From positions 10,094,550 to 10,158,549 of the forward strand of contig OY759224.1 of the NCBI GenBank assembly GCA_963662175.1: a stretch of 64,000 bases of DNA. Direction: 5' to 3'. A program made the translations under genes and the position numbers. The notes beneath the pieces were generated by a model, which did not search any database, was not told the origin of the DNA, and was given only the letters and a program-made list of their open reading frames with translations. Shown here piece after piece: positions 1 through 10,662 of the stretch; position 1 is the stretch's first letter, and the number at the start of each line of letters is the position of its first letter. Source of the DNA: Aradus depressus (taxonomy: Eukaryota; Arthropoda; Insecta; Hemiptera; Aradidae).

Positions 1-150
1 TTTTTATTGTTTCAGTTTGAGTCCTTGTAGTGCTCCTCAAGCTCTTTACAATGACACCCGAATCAACGTCCTATCTAAACGCGTTATCACGCTACACTAA
101 TTTATAATTTTACACAACGCTAATTCGCAACAATCATCCGCCGGCACCCT
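1..150 (-). repeat. Rep-E fragment, cut by the window edge
   Basis: This stretch matches two other places closely: 25089-25230 on the same strand and 29900-30050 reversed. Shared landmarks are the Rep-E pieces around CTCAAGCTCTTTACAAT and AACGCGTTATCACGC. It is the 5' half of the family; similarity stops near 150. The fuller copies carry the start of a lysine/arginine-rich open frame, so this is probably the leader of a transposable element whose main body is not in the window. Confidence 0.8.
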
Positions 151-920
151 AATAATCCAGGACTTAATCCACCAACGTCTTTTTCTCTTTCTTTTATCGA
201 GTTGTTGACAATTACGTATTAATCGGTCACAAATGAAAGAAGAAACTCCTGCTTGCACTAATTCTTTGTAAGCCATCTTGAAAACGACCGGTTCACTAGC
301 AGAGATTCGATTCGAGTGAACCGTGCATACATATTTGGTTCAACGACATTGTTCACTCTGGTTGAACCACATTGATCAGTTCGGTCGACCCGTCTAAACC
401 CACCTTAATGTATATGCTATCGCAGTCGACCTAAAGCTTTAAAGCTTTACATTACTGACATATCTCCATTACGGAAGACAGAATGGAATCAAAATTTCTA
501 TATCTTCATAAGCTCCTTCCATCTTTAGATATAAAGCCAGGCTTCAGTCTGTCATTTCTGATCCTGACAGGTGTCCCACATGATACTATTTTGAGAACCC
601 TTTTATTTTCGTAATACAGTCATTTATTGGCAATACATACTCTTCAGTATACAACATTTCACCTCAACAAGGGAGGATGGATTTCAGGAACAAAAAAAAG
701 TCCTCAACTCATCAGCGTCATCATCGGTGGTACATCTATTATAGAATAAATAAAATATACAAATAATGGAAAGTATACATCTTAAAGCATCAGCGTACAG
801 AGTAACAAAACAAAAAAATTATAAACTTACCCCACCCACACATTACAGCGGTTAAAGGACAACTGGCATACCTCAAAGGGGAGAGGATAGTGGTTTGAGC
901 TCGCAAAGCCAATCGATTGC
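151..920. other. No gene seen; one weak hammerhead-like relative
   Basis: Mostly unassigned AT-rich sequence with no open frame of note. Positions 708-755 resemble 59468-59515, sharing CAGCGTCATCATC followed by a similar CATCTAT...AGAATAA stretch. The 59.4 kb relative has a full hammerhead-like core, but here the GAAA part is missing. This copy therefore looks decayed. Confidence 0.4.
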
Positions 921-1149
921 TTATGCTAAAACTCAATATTTGACCCACAGTCTTCTGAATCCTCGTTCTTAATGTTGTGTCTTCACATTTATTACATCGG
1001 CAGTTATTAAATTTAACTTGAGGCCCCCTCTGATCGCCCTCCCTTTCGACAGATTCCGCGGAAAATTAATAGGCGTCGTCCATATACGGTTTTGAATTTA
1101 CATACAAAATTTTATGTCAATATGTTCATTACAACGGCAGTTTAATAAA
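921..1149 (+). repeat. Rep-J copy, interrupted by mariner
   Basis: It carries the family hallmarks: a CTTCTGAATCCTC block, then a variant of ATTCATTACATCGGCAG twice, with GAAAATTAATAGGCGTCGTC between. Rep-J sequence resumes at about 1656 after the mariner remnant. The mariner therefore probably landed inside this repeat. Confidence 0.7.
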
Positions 1150-1655
1150 GTTTTCGTAGAGACCTGTAACGTCATGCTCACCGAGTTTTTCGATTTTAAC
1201 GGCGTAGTGCACCATGAGTTCTTGGCACAAGGTCAAACGATCAATAAGGAGTACTACCTACAAGTGCAACGCCGTTTTGCGTGAAGCAATCCGAAAAAAC
1301 CCAGGATTTGTGGCGAAACAATTCATGTCTTTTGAACCATGATAATGCACCTGCTCACACTTCATTACTTGTTCGTGAATTTTTGGCCAAAAACAACATT
1401 GTTTTGCTCCAGCCTCCATATTCGCCACACCGTGTGATTTTTTTCTGTTCCCAACAATAAAGAGAACCTTAAAGGGCCGTCGTTTCACAATCATAGATGA
1501 GATTAAAAGCGCATCGCTGAGAGAGCTAAGTGCTATCCTAAAGATCGAGTTTCAGAAGTGTTTCTGGGATTGGAAGAAGCGCTGGCATGTGCATGCAGTG
1601 TATAATATCTAATGGGGACTATTTTGAAGGGGATAACATTGATATAGACGAATAA
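1150..1655 (+). pseudogene. Mariner transposase pseudogene, C-terminal half
   Basis: Conceptual translation in shifting frames gives mariner (IS630/Tc1-mariner, DD34D) landmarks in the right order. These are a GVVHHEF block near 1209, the second catalytic aspartate in HDNAPAHTSLLVREFLAKNN near 1340-1400, a damaged PPYSP motif near 1413, KGRRFTIIDEIKSASLRELS near 1472, and a DYFEGDNIDIDE-like end near 1617. The third aspartate region after PPYSP is lost to a deletion and frameshift. Stops interrupt every frame, and the N-terminal DNA-binding half and the first aspartate are absent. A dead copy lying inside Rep-J. Confidence 0.9.
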
Positions 1656-1775
1656 ATAAAATTATTTTTAAAAACCAAAACCTGGTATATAAAGGCCTCT
1701 GAATCTTCATACTAAATTTTTTATCGATAGATTCATTACATCGGCAGTTATTGGAATGTTTGTGTCGACTCTCTC
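1656..1775 (+). repeat. Rep-J, continuation after mariner
   Basis: Contains AGGCCTCTGAATCTTCATA and TTCATTACATCGGCAGTTAT, the Rep-J signature. Together with 921-1149 it brackets the mariner remnant. Confidence 0.65.
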
Positions 1776-2367
1776 TTCTTTTTGTAAGCAGCGAGAAAAT
1801 TAAATTCCAGTGAAACGCTTCGTAGAGCAGGGAGAAAGCAATATCTGGAGATGACGTTATCTTATCCAAATAGGATTCCCCCCCCCCCCCCCAAAAAAAA
1901 AAAATAGTGAGCATTACAAAGGTTCAAATCCTCCAATTCCAGAACATTAGGAGGCAGGACACCGGAGTTAGGATAACCCCTGTAATCTTTGTTCCCGTCC
2001 TAGGATACGAGGAGGTATGTGGATCCTCAACTGCCTTCTTCTTATTTCGGCCCTTCTTCCCAGGCTTTGGGAGCCTATTTCGGCCCTTTTCAGCCTCTAT
2101 AAAACACCTATGTCCAGGGGGTACTTAGGACTGGACCCACACAAAAACTGACACTTACCTAAGGGTCTTCATGGACCATGGCTTTGTTCACTCAATATGG
2201 CCTCCAAGGTCCTTTGGCTCTTACCATACAGTACTCTTTGTTTATCTTTATTCTTTCAGTCTTATATAGATTATTATATATATTCATTGTAATAATATAT
2301 TATTATTATTATTATTATATTATAATAATATACGTTATAGTCTAATATAGTATTTCTGATACTATTA
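1776..2367. other. C tract, GC-richer fragment ending in ATT repeats
   Basis: A run of 15 C (1878-1892) is followed directly by 12 A. Positions 1960-2200 are clearly richer in GC than the surroundings and end in an AT-rich stretch with an (ATT)n run near 2300-2320. This layout resembles the 3' end of a retroposed element, but I recognise no protein in it. Positions 22560-22890 have the same layout without obvious sequence identity. Confidence 0.35.
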
Positions 2368-2545
2368 TTCGTGAATCACTGGGAATGTACTTCCCCAGAA
2401 CGAATTAATCAATTAACTTTTCGCTTTCTCTCTAAAACCAGTCGACCGTTTGCGATAATATTCAACAATAAATATATAAGAGCTCCTAAATCTTCATAAT
2501 AAATTTTGTGTCGATAAATTCATTACATCGGCAGTTATTAGGGTT
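2368..2545 (+). repeat. Rep-J copy
   Basis: A good 5' part of the family: GTGAATCACTGGGAATG, the CTTCCCCAGAACGAATTAAT block, CAGTCGACCGTTTGC and TTCATTACATCGGCAGTTAT follow one another in the family order. Confidence 0.8.
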
Positions 2546-3057
2546 TATGAATTAACGTAACGTTATATGCCCGATTAGTAACTTTAATTTATATGATTTT
2601 AGAAATAAGTTGATATTTTCAATGATTTTATGTTTGAGGTATGTGGTTTGTGTCTGGAGATGTCACATGCTTGGCTTATAAGCATGGTACACATACAATT
2701 TAATTAAAAAATTTCCAGTAGTTTTTGCACAAAATTCTTACAAACACATAGACACAAAACTTCAGATTTATATATAGAGATAAAAACTCTTATTGTAGGC
2801 TATCTGTTAGAGATAGATATATGCTGTCGGAGACTTTTTTGTTGAACTTTTTATTGCCAATAATTCCTCCATACATCATTTTGATATATCTTCAACGGTA
2901 TTGGCAGCGTATGCAATAAAGAGCGTTCGGAAGGCCGTTTCTCCTTCGACTTGCTTCACTTTAACCATCCCTTCAGCTTCCTTTTGATTAAAGCATGAAG
3001 ATGAGTAGCATATATCGGTAAAAAAGTACTGTTTTTTTTTAAAGAAATAATTGAAAA
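2546..3057. other. No recognised gene
   Basis: AT-rich. A minus-strand open frame of 61 codons (2876-3061) has a plausible amino acid mix, including EGETAFRTLFIAYAAN. It has no start context or family match that I recognise and ends at a TGA. I would not annotate it as a gene. Confidence 0.3.
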
Positions 3058-3767
3058 CCACAGGGGAAAATCCAGCTATCTCAGTTTTTTTTCGAAAGTT
3101 AGGTAACGACGGTTCTATATGTTTTGAAGGGGGTCGGACACGATGGAATTGTCCGAACAGAGGAAAAAGCGGTCTAGAAGCGTCAACAGGCGTTTGAAAT
3201 ACAGCGTACAGGGGAAGAACCAGCTCCTTCGTGCGCGCCCGGGGAAGAACAGGCTATCTTTCAACCCCCTCCTCCTTTCACCACGACCCTCGGTGCACTA
3301 TTACCAGGAATCCTCCCGAGTACCTCATTGGAAAACAACGCAATCAGCCTGCACGAAGGACACCCATTCTTTCTACACCAAAACTGGAAGAGAACGAATT
3401 TCACTTCCCACCTCGAGCGTATACCAAGAAATTGCCTATTCCCAAAAATAAATATAAAGACCTGCAATATTTAAATCAATTTTGTGACAAGGCTAGAAAT
3501 TATTATAGAAAATTCAGGTGTCTTGATTGAACATTTGAAAGATGCCTTGTTTATTTGGAGTTTTGTGTCTTCTCGCATCTGTGACAATGTTTCATAAAGT
3601 TTTTTTAAAGTTTCGATAGTATTTTCTCATTTCTTAATGCGTCTTCATTAAGTTGAATTTTCTTCACATTTTTACATTACAAAAATAAGATTTTTTTGAT
3701 TTTTTTTTTCAGGAAAATTGAAATTTTGCAAAATGAAAAAATGAGAAAACTGGTTTTTCCCCTGTGG
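3058..3767 (+). mobile_element. DNA element with CCACAGGGG ends and coding-like relic
   Basis: The two ends are inverted copies: CCACAGGGGAAAA at 3058 and its complement ending CCCCTGTGG at 3767. Imperfect symmetry reaches about 30 bp inward and extends outward into AATTGAA. Inside, two overlapping plus-strand frames (3143-3451 and 3231-3530) are GC-richer than their flanks. The second ends in a basic, tyrosine-rich tail with KYKDLQYLNQFCDKARNYY. The superfamily is unknown to me and no clean target duplication is visible. Probably a deletion derivative keeping part of its transposase. Confidence 0.5.
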
Positions 3768-3870
3768 TCTTCAATTAAATAATAATTAATAATTATTTTA
3801 TAATAATAATAATTTTTTTTTTTTTTGACATTGATTTTTTTTATTTTCCAAATTATTATTTTTTTTTTAT
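3768..3870. other. AT-rich low-complexity DNA
   Basis: TAATAAT and poly-T runs only. Confidence 0.6.
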
Positions 3871-4150
3871 TTCGTTATGTAAGTTAAGAGAAAATAAACT
3901 CAATATTTTGTTTTCAAATTTCATTTATTTTCGTTCGTTGTTAACTAACTAAAAATACCTTTGGATTAGATTATTGAAACTTTAGCTAATTTAGAAAATT
4001 TGCTGGCATCCTAGAATTATATTTTTTGATGGAATATCAATGTAAAGTAATCACAAATTGATTTTTTTATACGTTCAATTTCCTAAAAAATTCACGTCGT
4101 AAACTTTATATTTTTTAGTTTATATTATTTCGGAATATTTTATTATTAAT
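3871..4150 (+). repeat. Rep-C, worn copy
   Basis: GTAAGTTAAGAGAAAATAAA, then ATACCTTTGGATTAGATT, matches the better copies at 43.2 kb and 11.04 kb in the same order. The rest is diverged. Confidence 0.5.
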
Positions 4151-4800
4151 ATTTATTATTATCAGAAACGATTGTTAGGAGTAGAGCTAAAAACAGACTA
4201 TAATGAGAAGTTAGAGCCCCTGTTGTTCTGAGTGGGGTGGAGGATCATTGAGCTTGGAGAGTAAAGAGCTCTGTGAAGGACTCTTTTATCGAATATTGAC
4301 GTCGAGTGTGATGGGGGCCGGGGGGGTGTTTTGTACAAGTGGCCCAGGGGGAGGGGGGCACTTGGCTCCTCTGGTAGGGAATATATCGGAGAAGGGCTGA
4401 TGATGCGTCGGAGGTTTGACAATGGTCCATCATCAGCAGGTTCTACATCCCAGACATCACCTCTAATGATGATGTTCCATCCTGGATTTGATGCCTACTA
4501 CCACACACAGTGGCACCCCCCGCACATTTTTTTTTTTTTTTTTATTCCATAGACTCCCATTTTATTTCCATGTAAGGAAATTGAAGTCTGCTGATGGGGT
4601 CGAAATATTGTGTCCAATATTCTGATAGGCTACCCTCAAAACGAAAAAAAGGAAAGTAGGATATTCTGGGATGAAATTTATCATGAAAAAAAAATATATA
4701 TATTCAGTAAAAAAAATAACAAAAAAAAACTTGATTACCACCAGTGTCTGATTAATAATTAATAATTATTATTAATAATAATTTTACTTCTAGTTTACGT
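4151..4800. other. Unassigned, with GC-rich part and one GAAA motif
   Basis: Positions 4200-4510 are GC-rich for this window, with G runs near 4315-4365. Several short overlapping frames exist but none looks like a known protein. CTGATGG at 4591 followed by GGTC and CGAAA at 4601 resembles the core seen in the hammerhead-like units, but with almost no stem II. From 4640 on it is AT-rich. Confidence 0.3.
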
Positions 4801-5479
4801 CAGAGCTGTTCCAAATACAATTAAGAGTATTTAAATACTAAATAAATGTATTTACATAAGATGAATACTTGTATTAAAGTTTGAGTACTTATTAGTTGGT
4901 TTTTTTCCAAATACAAATACTTGTAATTATATTTGTGTTTAAATAAATAAATACATTACCGTAAAGTCAAAAATGAACTGGACGAGATTGTGCTACTTAC
5001 GTTCAAGGAAGTAGAAACTAAAAAAGGGAAAAAAATGTTTTTTAAAAGTGAAATTCAACCTAACTACTTCGATATTTGTTTACAATTAATGCAGCCTTTG
5101 ATATATAGCACAACAAAGAATATGGATAAGTTACATTTCAAAACAACTTAATGTTATTTGAACCTAAATGGTTTGGCCTTTTTTTAATGAATACATTGAA
5201 AATGAAACATTAAGTCATATTTTAATAAGATTCTTACTGTTTAAAAAAATAAGTATAATTGATATCATATCGTAAGATTGGCATATTCTATTTTTACGTA
5301 GTAGTTTTCTTCTAAATACAAGGATTTGTTAAATACTAAATACAAAATATAATTATAAGTATATATATACTCATAATTAAATAAATGTATTTAAAAAGTG
5401 TTTAAATACATGTATTTAATTATAAGTATTTATTTAAACATCTATATAAATACTTTATTTAAATAAATTCCCAGTTCTG
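4801..5479. mobile_element. Non-autonomous hAT element, 679 bp
   Basis: The left end is CAGAGCTGTTCC; the right end read from outside is CAGAACTGGGAA. Perfect 8-bp direct repeats GTTTACGT flank it at 4793-4800 and 5480-5487. An 8-bp duplication plus CAG-type ends is the hAT signature. The interior is made of AAATACAAATAC/ATTTAAATAC-like repeats facing inward from both ends, a layout known for hAT MITEs. It has no coding capacity. Confidence 0.9.
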
Positions 5480-5487
5480 GTTTACGT

Positions 5488-5979
5488 CTATGGTTGAAGA
5501 GATTTCAGTAAAAGAGATATATTGAAAGTTTTATATACTACAGTTGTCAGAATAATATACCGTAGTTGAAACATAAATATATATAAATATAGTATGTAAG
5601 TATATTTACTCACATGATATGGAAGGTCTCTACCATCTACATTTGCTAGTTTAACTCGCTATAAAATTCAATTTTAAATAGTTTAACAATAACTTGCTTA
5701 TTAACTAACATAATTTGCTACGAGATGTCAACTCTTGAATATGAAAACAAATGAAAGACAAAATTCATTGTTACCAACTGTTGTTATCTTTATCCCATTC
5801 TTAAAAATTTCAGTTAAATTAGACAAATATTCTTGTATAAATAAAAAACTGTGCCTGGTAGCGAATTTCTGATTTCAGATTTGAATTTCCCACATGAAAA
5901 TCCTTCAGAAAAACGTATTTTCATATAAAAATTTTTTCCATTGTCGAACAGTTTTATTGATAAAAAAAAAAGGTGTCCG
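5488..5979. other. No gene or repeat recognised
   Basis: AT-rich sequence with no open frame or repeat match that I can see in this window. Confidence 0.5.
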
Positions 5980-6265
5980 TGAATCACCAGCTATGTACGA
6001 ATTCCCCTCTCCCCTTTGCCGAAAATTAATAGGTGTCGTCCTTAGAGGGTTCTGGATACCCCTGTAAAATTTTGATGTCGATACATTCATTCTTTCGGGA
6101 ACTATCGTGTACACAAACACATAAACAGATTTTTCTTTAATTTTTTATTTTAATTTTTGAAATCAGGAGGATGTGCAATGTGACATGAAATTCCGTTGAA
6201 AACTCCGTGAATTTCTGACCGATTTCATAACTTACCCTATACTTCGTGTAAGTGGGAAAGTAGAA
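5980..6265 (+). repeat. Rep-J copy, 3' part
   Basis: Runs from GTGAATCACC through AATTAATAGGTGTCGTCC and TCGATACATTCATTC. It ends in the family terminus: GAAATTCCGTTGAAAAC, then a variant of CCCTATACTTCGTATAAGT and GGGAAAGTAGAA. This is one of the clearest copies of the right end. Confidence 0.8.
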
Positions 6266-6413
6266 CGTGTTTTGGGACAATTTTTTTATTGTTTTGTTTC
6301 AATTACATAAAAATAAATTTTCATTATTTTTGTTTTCAGGTATGTTCCCGCTTTTATCATACAGTGGATTTACACCCCAGGTATTTTGTGTTCAATTTTA
6401 ATTTTTTTTTTTT

Positions 6414-6556
6414 TGAGACACGCATGGTTTCAATTAAGAGATCATATTGCCTACTACCGGAGCGCTCTTTCTTCACTCTGGTGGAAATGAACTCAACTCT
6501 ACCTAGGGAGTACTAAATTTCGCCTACTTATATTTTTATTCGCTTAGGGTAGAGGG
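6414..6556 (-). mobile_element. SINE-1 fragment
   Basis: Body piece containing CTACTACCGGAGCGCTCTTT and the AACTCTACC...AGTACTAAATTT stretch, reversed relative to the family. The head and tail are missing and it is diverged. Confidence 0.75.
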
Positions 6557-6560
6557 TTGC

Positions 6561-6962
6561 CAGGGGCGTAGCCAGGATTTTGAGCAGGAGGGGGCAAAGT
6601 TAGGCTACAGGGGGGGGGAGGGTATTGACTCCCGGGGGCACGGCCCACAGTTTCCGTGGTTAGCGTTGCAGACTTTTTGTTATTAATTTGGGAGCCTCGG
6701 ACCTCTAGAAGCTCCCCCTGAGGTAACCACTGACTGTAATACTTAAGTTGACTTTACATGAGCAGCAAAAATGCAAAGCCCAGCGGCAGCAAATGCACGC
6801 TGTGGTTTCTGTCCTTTTAGAATTAAATGACTCACATCCAGTATCGTGTATTGCTGCTGTTGCGCTTTGCATTTTTACTGCGCATGTAAAATCAGCTTTA
6901 AGAGTATAAAGTATAACATAAATGAAGATTTTGAGCGAGGTAAATGAGGAAATGAAAAAAGA
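6561..6962 (+). mobile_element. hAT relative of 32.7 kb copy, right end missing
   Basis: Starts CAGGGGCGTAGCCAGGATTT and is collinear with 32747-33118 over nearly its full length, including an internal pair of inverted arms built on CATGAGCAGCAAAAATGCAA. It stops before the right terminus, at a SINE-1 fragment. Confidence 0.85.
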
Positions 6963-7038
6963 AAAAGAGCGCTCTGGTAGAAGGCGATATGACCTTGTAG
7001 CTAAAGCCCGGGCATGATTCATAAAACCTAACCTAATC
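6963..7038 (+). mobile_element. SINE-1 3' end fragment
   Basis: Matches the last 75 bp of the family from AGAGCGCTCTGGTAG through GCCCGGGCATGA to the tail AAAACCTAACCTAATC. Confidence 0.85.
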
Positions 7039-7491
7039 TATATGAATCTCGCGGTCTTACACCTGAACTCACAAATATATATACATAATTGGAATACCCT
7101 AAATCCAATAAAAATAAAAATTTCAATTTAAAATTAATCTACAAACATTTGTCCAATCGATTAGGCAGATGGAACAAATTCATTTCTGCCTTTGTACACA
7201 GTTTAGAGGTCATATTAAATTTTCCAGGGGGAAAAAAAGAAATAGGATTTCAATGTTTTATATTTTATTTCTCAGATATATACCAATATTATATATATAT
7301 TACTCCAAGTTTTATATTTTTAACATATCTTAAGGTTAAAATAACAAAAGTTGGCTACGCACAAACTTTCGCAGACATGGCACATCTGGAGTGAACTGTA
7401 TTCGATAATTAGCCTGGTTCATGGAGAATCAAACTTGTAACTTAAGAGAATGAAGATTGTGTTCTTCTTAATATTTCTTACACATATATAC
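7039..7491. other. No gene recognised
   Basis: AT-rich, with an ATATATAT stretch near 7292. Nothing else supportable. Confidence 0.5.
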
Positions 7492-7768
7492 TTACTGATT
7501 GATTTCTTGAACTGGATTCAGTTGAATCTATAAGATACATAAAGGGGGGAACAATGATATAAATGAATTATATATATATATACATATATATTGCCTGTCC
7601 AGGCTTATAAAGAGAAAGAACAGGGCGGGAATGCTCTTAATAATTATTTTCTGTCCGTAAGTATAGTTATATATTATGTAACTATACTTATGGACTCTGT
7701 TTCCCACCAATGGAAACTTCATATAAATCACTGAGCCATGTACCACACGGGATACTACTATATATGAG
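7492..7768 (+). repeat. Direct repeat, left copy
   Basis: About 275 bp nearly identical to 8152-8436, from TTACTGATTGATTTCTTG to CACACGGGATACTAC. Each copy contains an AT microsatellite and the same palindrome. The two copies bracket the inverted-repeat segment 7762-8147. Confidence 0.9.
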
Positions 7769-8147
7769 GAGTTTGGAGCCAGAGTGGACCAACCCACAAT
7801 TTTTCGGAAAATGAGTTATTACCATCCTGATGTTGGCATAGGTTCCCTTTTTCAAAACCAGTGTGGATCACTTAGTTTCTTCACTTCAGTGATAGATAAC
7901 AGCACTTTAAGTTTAGTCCACAAATATTTTGTGCTTATATTTTCAAAGTCACAATGGATCATACGGCCTTCAAAAACTTTATAGAACACAAAAAGGGATC
8001 ACTCATCCAATACTATTCTAAAATTTCAAATATAAATAAATATTTGGGGCCCATTTATGGAGATAAAATGTACTCAATTTTCAATTGCCATTTTCTACCT
8101 GTTCAGTTTCAACCAGTTGGTCCGCTCTGGCTCCAAACTCCTCATAT
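7762..8147. mobile_element. 386-bp segment with 32-bp terminal inverted repeats
   Basis: ATATGAGGAGTTTGGAGCCA... at 7762-7793 is the inverse of 8116-8147 with a single mismatch. No transposase is present. It lies exactly between the two direct repeats, so the block reads repeat - inverted-repeat unit - repeat. It may be a MITE inside a duplicated host repeat, or the core of a larger composite. Confidence 0.7.
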
Positions 8148-8151
8148 GTAT

Positions 8152-8225
8152 TTACTGATTGATTTCTTGAACTGGATTCAGTTGAATCTATAAGATACAT
8201 AAAGGGGGGAACAATGATATAAATG

Positions 8226-8264
<39 letters not shown>

Positions 8265-8436
8265 CTATCCAGGCTTATAAAGAGAAAGAACAGGGCAGGA
8301 ATGCTCTTAATAATTATTTTCTATCCATAAGTATAGTTATATATTATGTAACTATACTTATGGACTTTGTTTCCCACAAATGGAAACTTCATATAAATCA
8401 CTGAGCCAAGTACCACACGGGATACTACTTTATATG
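8152..8436 (+). repeat. Direct repeat, right copy, with perfect hairpin
   Basis: Second copy of 7492-7768; its TA run is longer. It contains a perfect 16-bp stem, TCCATAAGTATAGTTA at 8324-8339 and its complement at 8349-8364, around a 9-base loop. In the left copy the stem has a few mismatches. Confidence 0.9.
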
Positions 8437-8445
8437 TATATGTAT

Positions 8446-9260
8446 ATATTGTGGTAATGATTAAAGTATCAATCTTAAATAAATGATAAATAAATAATAA
8501 TTAATAATAATGAAATAAACAATAATAATTAAAACAAAAATAAACAATAAATTATAAATGACCACATTGAGAAATTGTATTTATTGTATTTCACTAAATT
8601 TGGATTTCTACAGTAGTTTTTCGAAAAGGGGCCCTAAAAAAGTATCAAAAGTTCAAAACGTGCAATTTTTAAGAAAGTGCACGTATTAAAAAAATGCAAT
8701 TTACAAACTTTTCACTTGAATTTATAAAGAGATGCCATTTTTAATAATTTTAAATAATATTAAATCTAATCCAAAGGCTTTCAAATAATTTTACTTGGCC
8801 AACAGGGAAAATGAACAGAACAGAACGAGAACAAATCTTGGGTTAATTTTCTTAAATCTACATTATTAAAAGTAAAAAACATTGAAACAAACAAAAATCA
8901 AAAGAAAAATCTTTAAAACTAAATTCTTAAAACTAATCCAACCTTTTTTTGTTTTATATTTTGGCCATTTTTTTAAATTTAAGTTACATATATATTTCTG
9001 GCCATATATCCTGTACATATAAAAAACGAAAGTACCTTCTTTTTGGATCAATTTCACCGTCAATGCACTCCTATTTAGTTCATCACAACTTAAGCCACCA
9101 TGTTAACTCAGACCGTCGCCATTCTACCCGGGACTCGACACTACACACACTAATAAAACAGCTGATGGCCGGGTTTTGTTTTTTACTGGCATTTGTTTTA
9201 AAAGAAATGGTTTCTTATTATTTATTTACTAATTAAGTTTCTTTTTATAGAAAAATAAAT
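8446..9260 (-). repeat. Rep-C copy, about 0.8 kb
   Basis: Collinear with 51390-52225 and, reversed, with 10334-11320 and 42935-43590. Landmarks on the minus strand are ATACCTTTGGATTAGATT-like blocks, GCACGT next to a TTTCGATA-like block, AGGGGCCCTTTTCG and TCTACTGTAGAAATC. No protein is recognised. The family recurs at least five times here and hosts SINE-1 and Rep-G insertions. Confidence 0.8.
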
Positions 9261-9721
9261 ATAATTAGTTTGTTTCTTTATTATTAATAATTTAATGTGT
9301 GTATTATTTTTATACATCACAATATAATATAATAATAATAATTTTTATTGTTTAAAGTATATAATAATGACACATAAAAAGGAATACGACGTAAACATTC
9401 AATCATTTAAGGTAATTTTCAATTAATGCTGGCATTACGTAAAATGTATATTATATCCGTGGAATGACTGACGTCTTACATTATTTGATACATATATATA
9501 TATATATATTATTGATAACTATATATATCACACTGTATTTCATTAATGTCAGTCACATAATGAAATCACACAAATTGTGACTGATGAGCAGAACTAACTA
9601 CTAATTGCAAAGCAGTGACAAATTTGTGTTTAGCAAATAGTGATTGAGGGCTTGATTGTGTTGTGCGCAAACAATTAGGCCATTTTCACTGATCAGATCA
9701 AATCACTGGTTAACTTCCATG
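9261..9721. other. AT-rich DNA, no gene
   Basis: Includes a TA microsatellite near 9490-9510. No supportable feature. Confidence 0.5.
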
Positions 9722-9860
9722 TGTAGCGCCTCAATCGACTCTCGATATAACTTCACTCGATATTACGCACAACTCGACATTACAAAATGAAGCCCTGGTC
9801 CCTTGACAAAAATTCGAAATAGCGAAAAAAAAAACCAATGCATTTTTGTACACTCAGTAT
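9722..9860. mobile_element. Possible pogo/Tigger end relic
   Basis: CTCGATATAAC, CTCGATATTACG and ACTCGACATTAC in quick succession resemble the sub-terminal repeats typical of pogo/Tigger ends. No partner end or transposase is seen. Confidence 0.3.
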
Positions 9861-9989
9861 AACGAATCGATTTTTAAGGTATTACGAAGTAGGAACGTTT
9901 AAACACACTATATTACGAAGCCAAAAAAAATTATATTCCATTGTTTACACATTCGCATTTTGTTTTAATACGAAAAATATAGTGAGACA

Positions 9990-10333
9990 GGCGCCGGTAG
10001 CTCAGTGGTATGCGTGCTTGACTTCTGAGCTCAAGGTCGTGGGTTCGTAACCCGACTGAGACCCTTAGTTTATTTTATCTGGGAGGTAAAATAAACTTAA
10101 GCACGCCGTCCTTCGGATGGGACGTTAAGCGATGGTCCCGAGCCTGTACGATGTCAGGTACTCGTTAAAGACCCCTACCCTAGATGAATAAAAAATTTAG
10201 GGTAGGCAAAATTTAGGACTCCCACAGTAGGGCTCATGTCCACCAGAGTGACGAAAGAGCGCTCTGGTAGTAGGCGATATGACCTCGTTGTTAAAGCCCG
10301 GGCATGAGTCATAAAACCTAACCTAACCTTACC
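9990..10333 (+). mobile_element. SINE-1, full length, with target duplication
   Basis: Head GCGCCGGTAGCTCAGTGG carries the Pol III A box; GTGGGTTCGTAACCC carries the B box. Next come the AGTTTATTTTA/TAAAATAAACT hairpin, the body, and the tail AAAACCTAACCTAACC. TATAGTGAGACA is duplicated at 9978-9989 and 10334-10345. It sits inside Rep-C; the homologous spot near 42980 lacks the SINE. Confidence 0.95.
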
Positions 10334-10662
10334 TATAGTGAGACAAGTCTAAGTTGTGTTGTGGAAGTGGACAGTCTTGAGAGAGAAGTGTTTTTAGAGT
10401 TAAGGTGTAGTGAACCAGTCTGAGTGAAAATAACAGTGAACTAGATGCGCAAAGGTACTTTTATTTATTTATATGTTTATATACCCAAAATAACATTGAA
10501 TTAAAGAATGGCCACAATATTTAAAAAGAAAAGAGACTAAAGTAGATGTAGAAATTAGTTTGTAAGTAATTTGATTTTTTTATTTGATATTGATATTCTG
10601 ATTTTATTTGTAATGTAGGTTCAGCTAAATAAACCAATATTTGTTCTCCAATTCTATGCTAT
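10334..10662 (+). repeat. Rep-C, left part
   Basis: GTCTAAGTTGTGTTGTGGAA and the following 300 bp match 42985-43255. The repeat is broken at 10663 by Rep-G and resumes at about 11026. Confidence 0.85.

Noticed and set aside
4198..4552. Overlapping proline- and glycine-rich frames in GC-rich DNA
   Set aside because: Produced by G/C runs; no start context or domain.
6225..6265. loxP-like sequence (ACTTCGTATA) in Rep-J ends
   Set aside because: Only a partial arm matches, no spacer-arm geometry exists, and it recurs as the Rep-J terminus. Chance likeness.
7492..8436. Paired direct repeats as LTRs of a retrotransposon
   Set aside because: The inner 386 bp has no primer-binding site, polypurine tract or coding sequence, and has its own inverted ends.
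9990..10060. tRNA gene at the start of SINE-1 copies
   Set aside because: A and B boxes are good, but there is no proper acceptor stem pairing and the sequence continues into a conserved 270-bp body repeated about 30 times. These are SINE heads.
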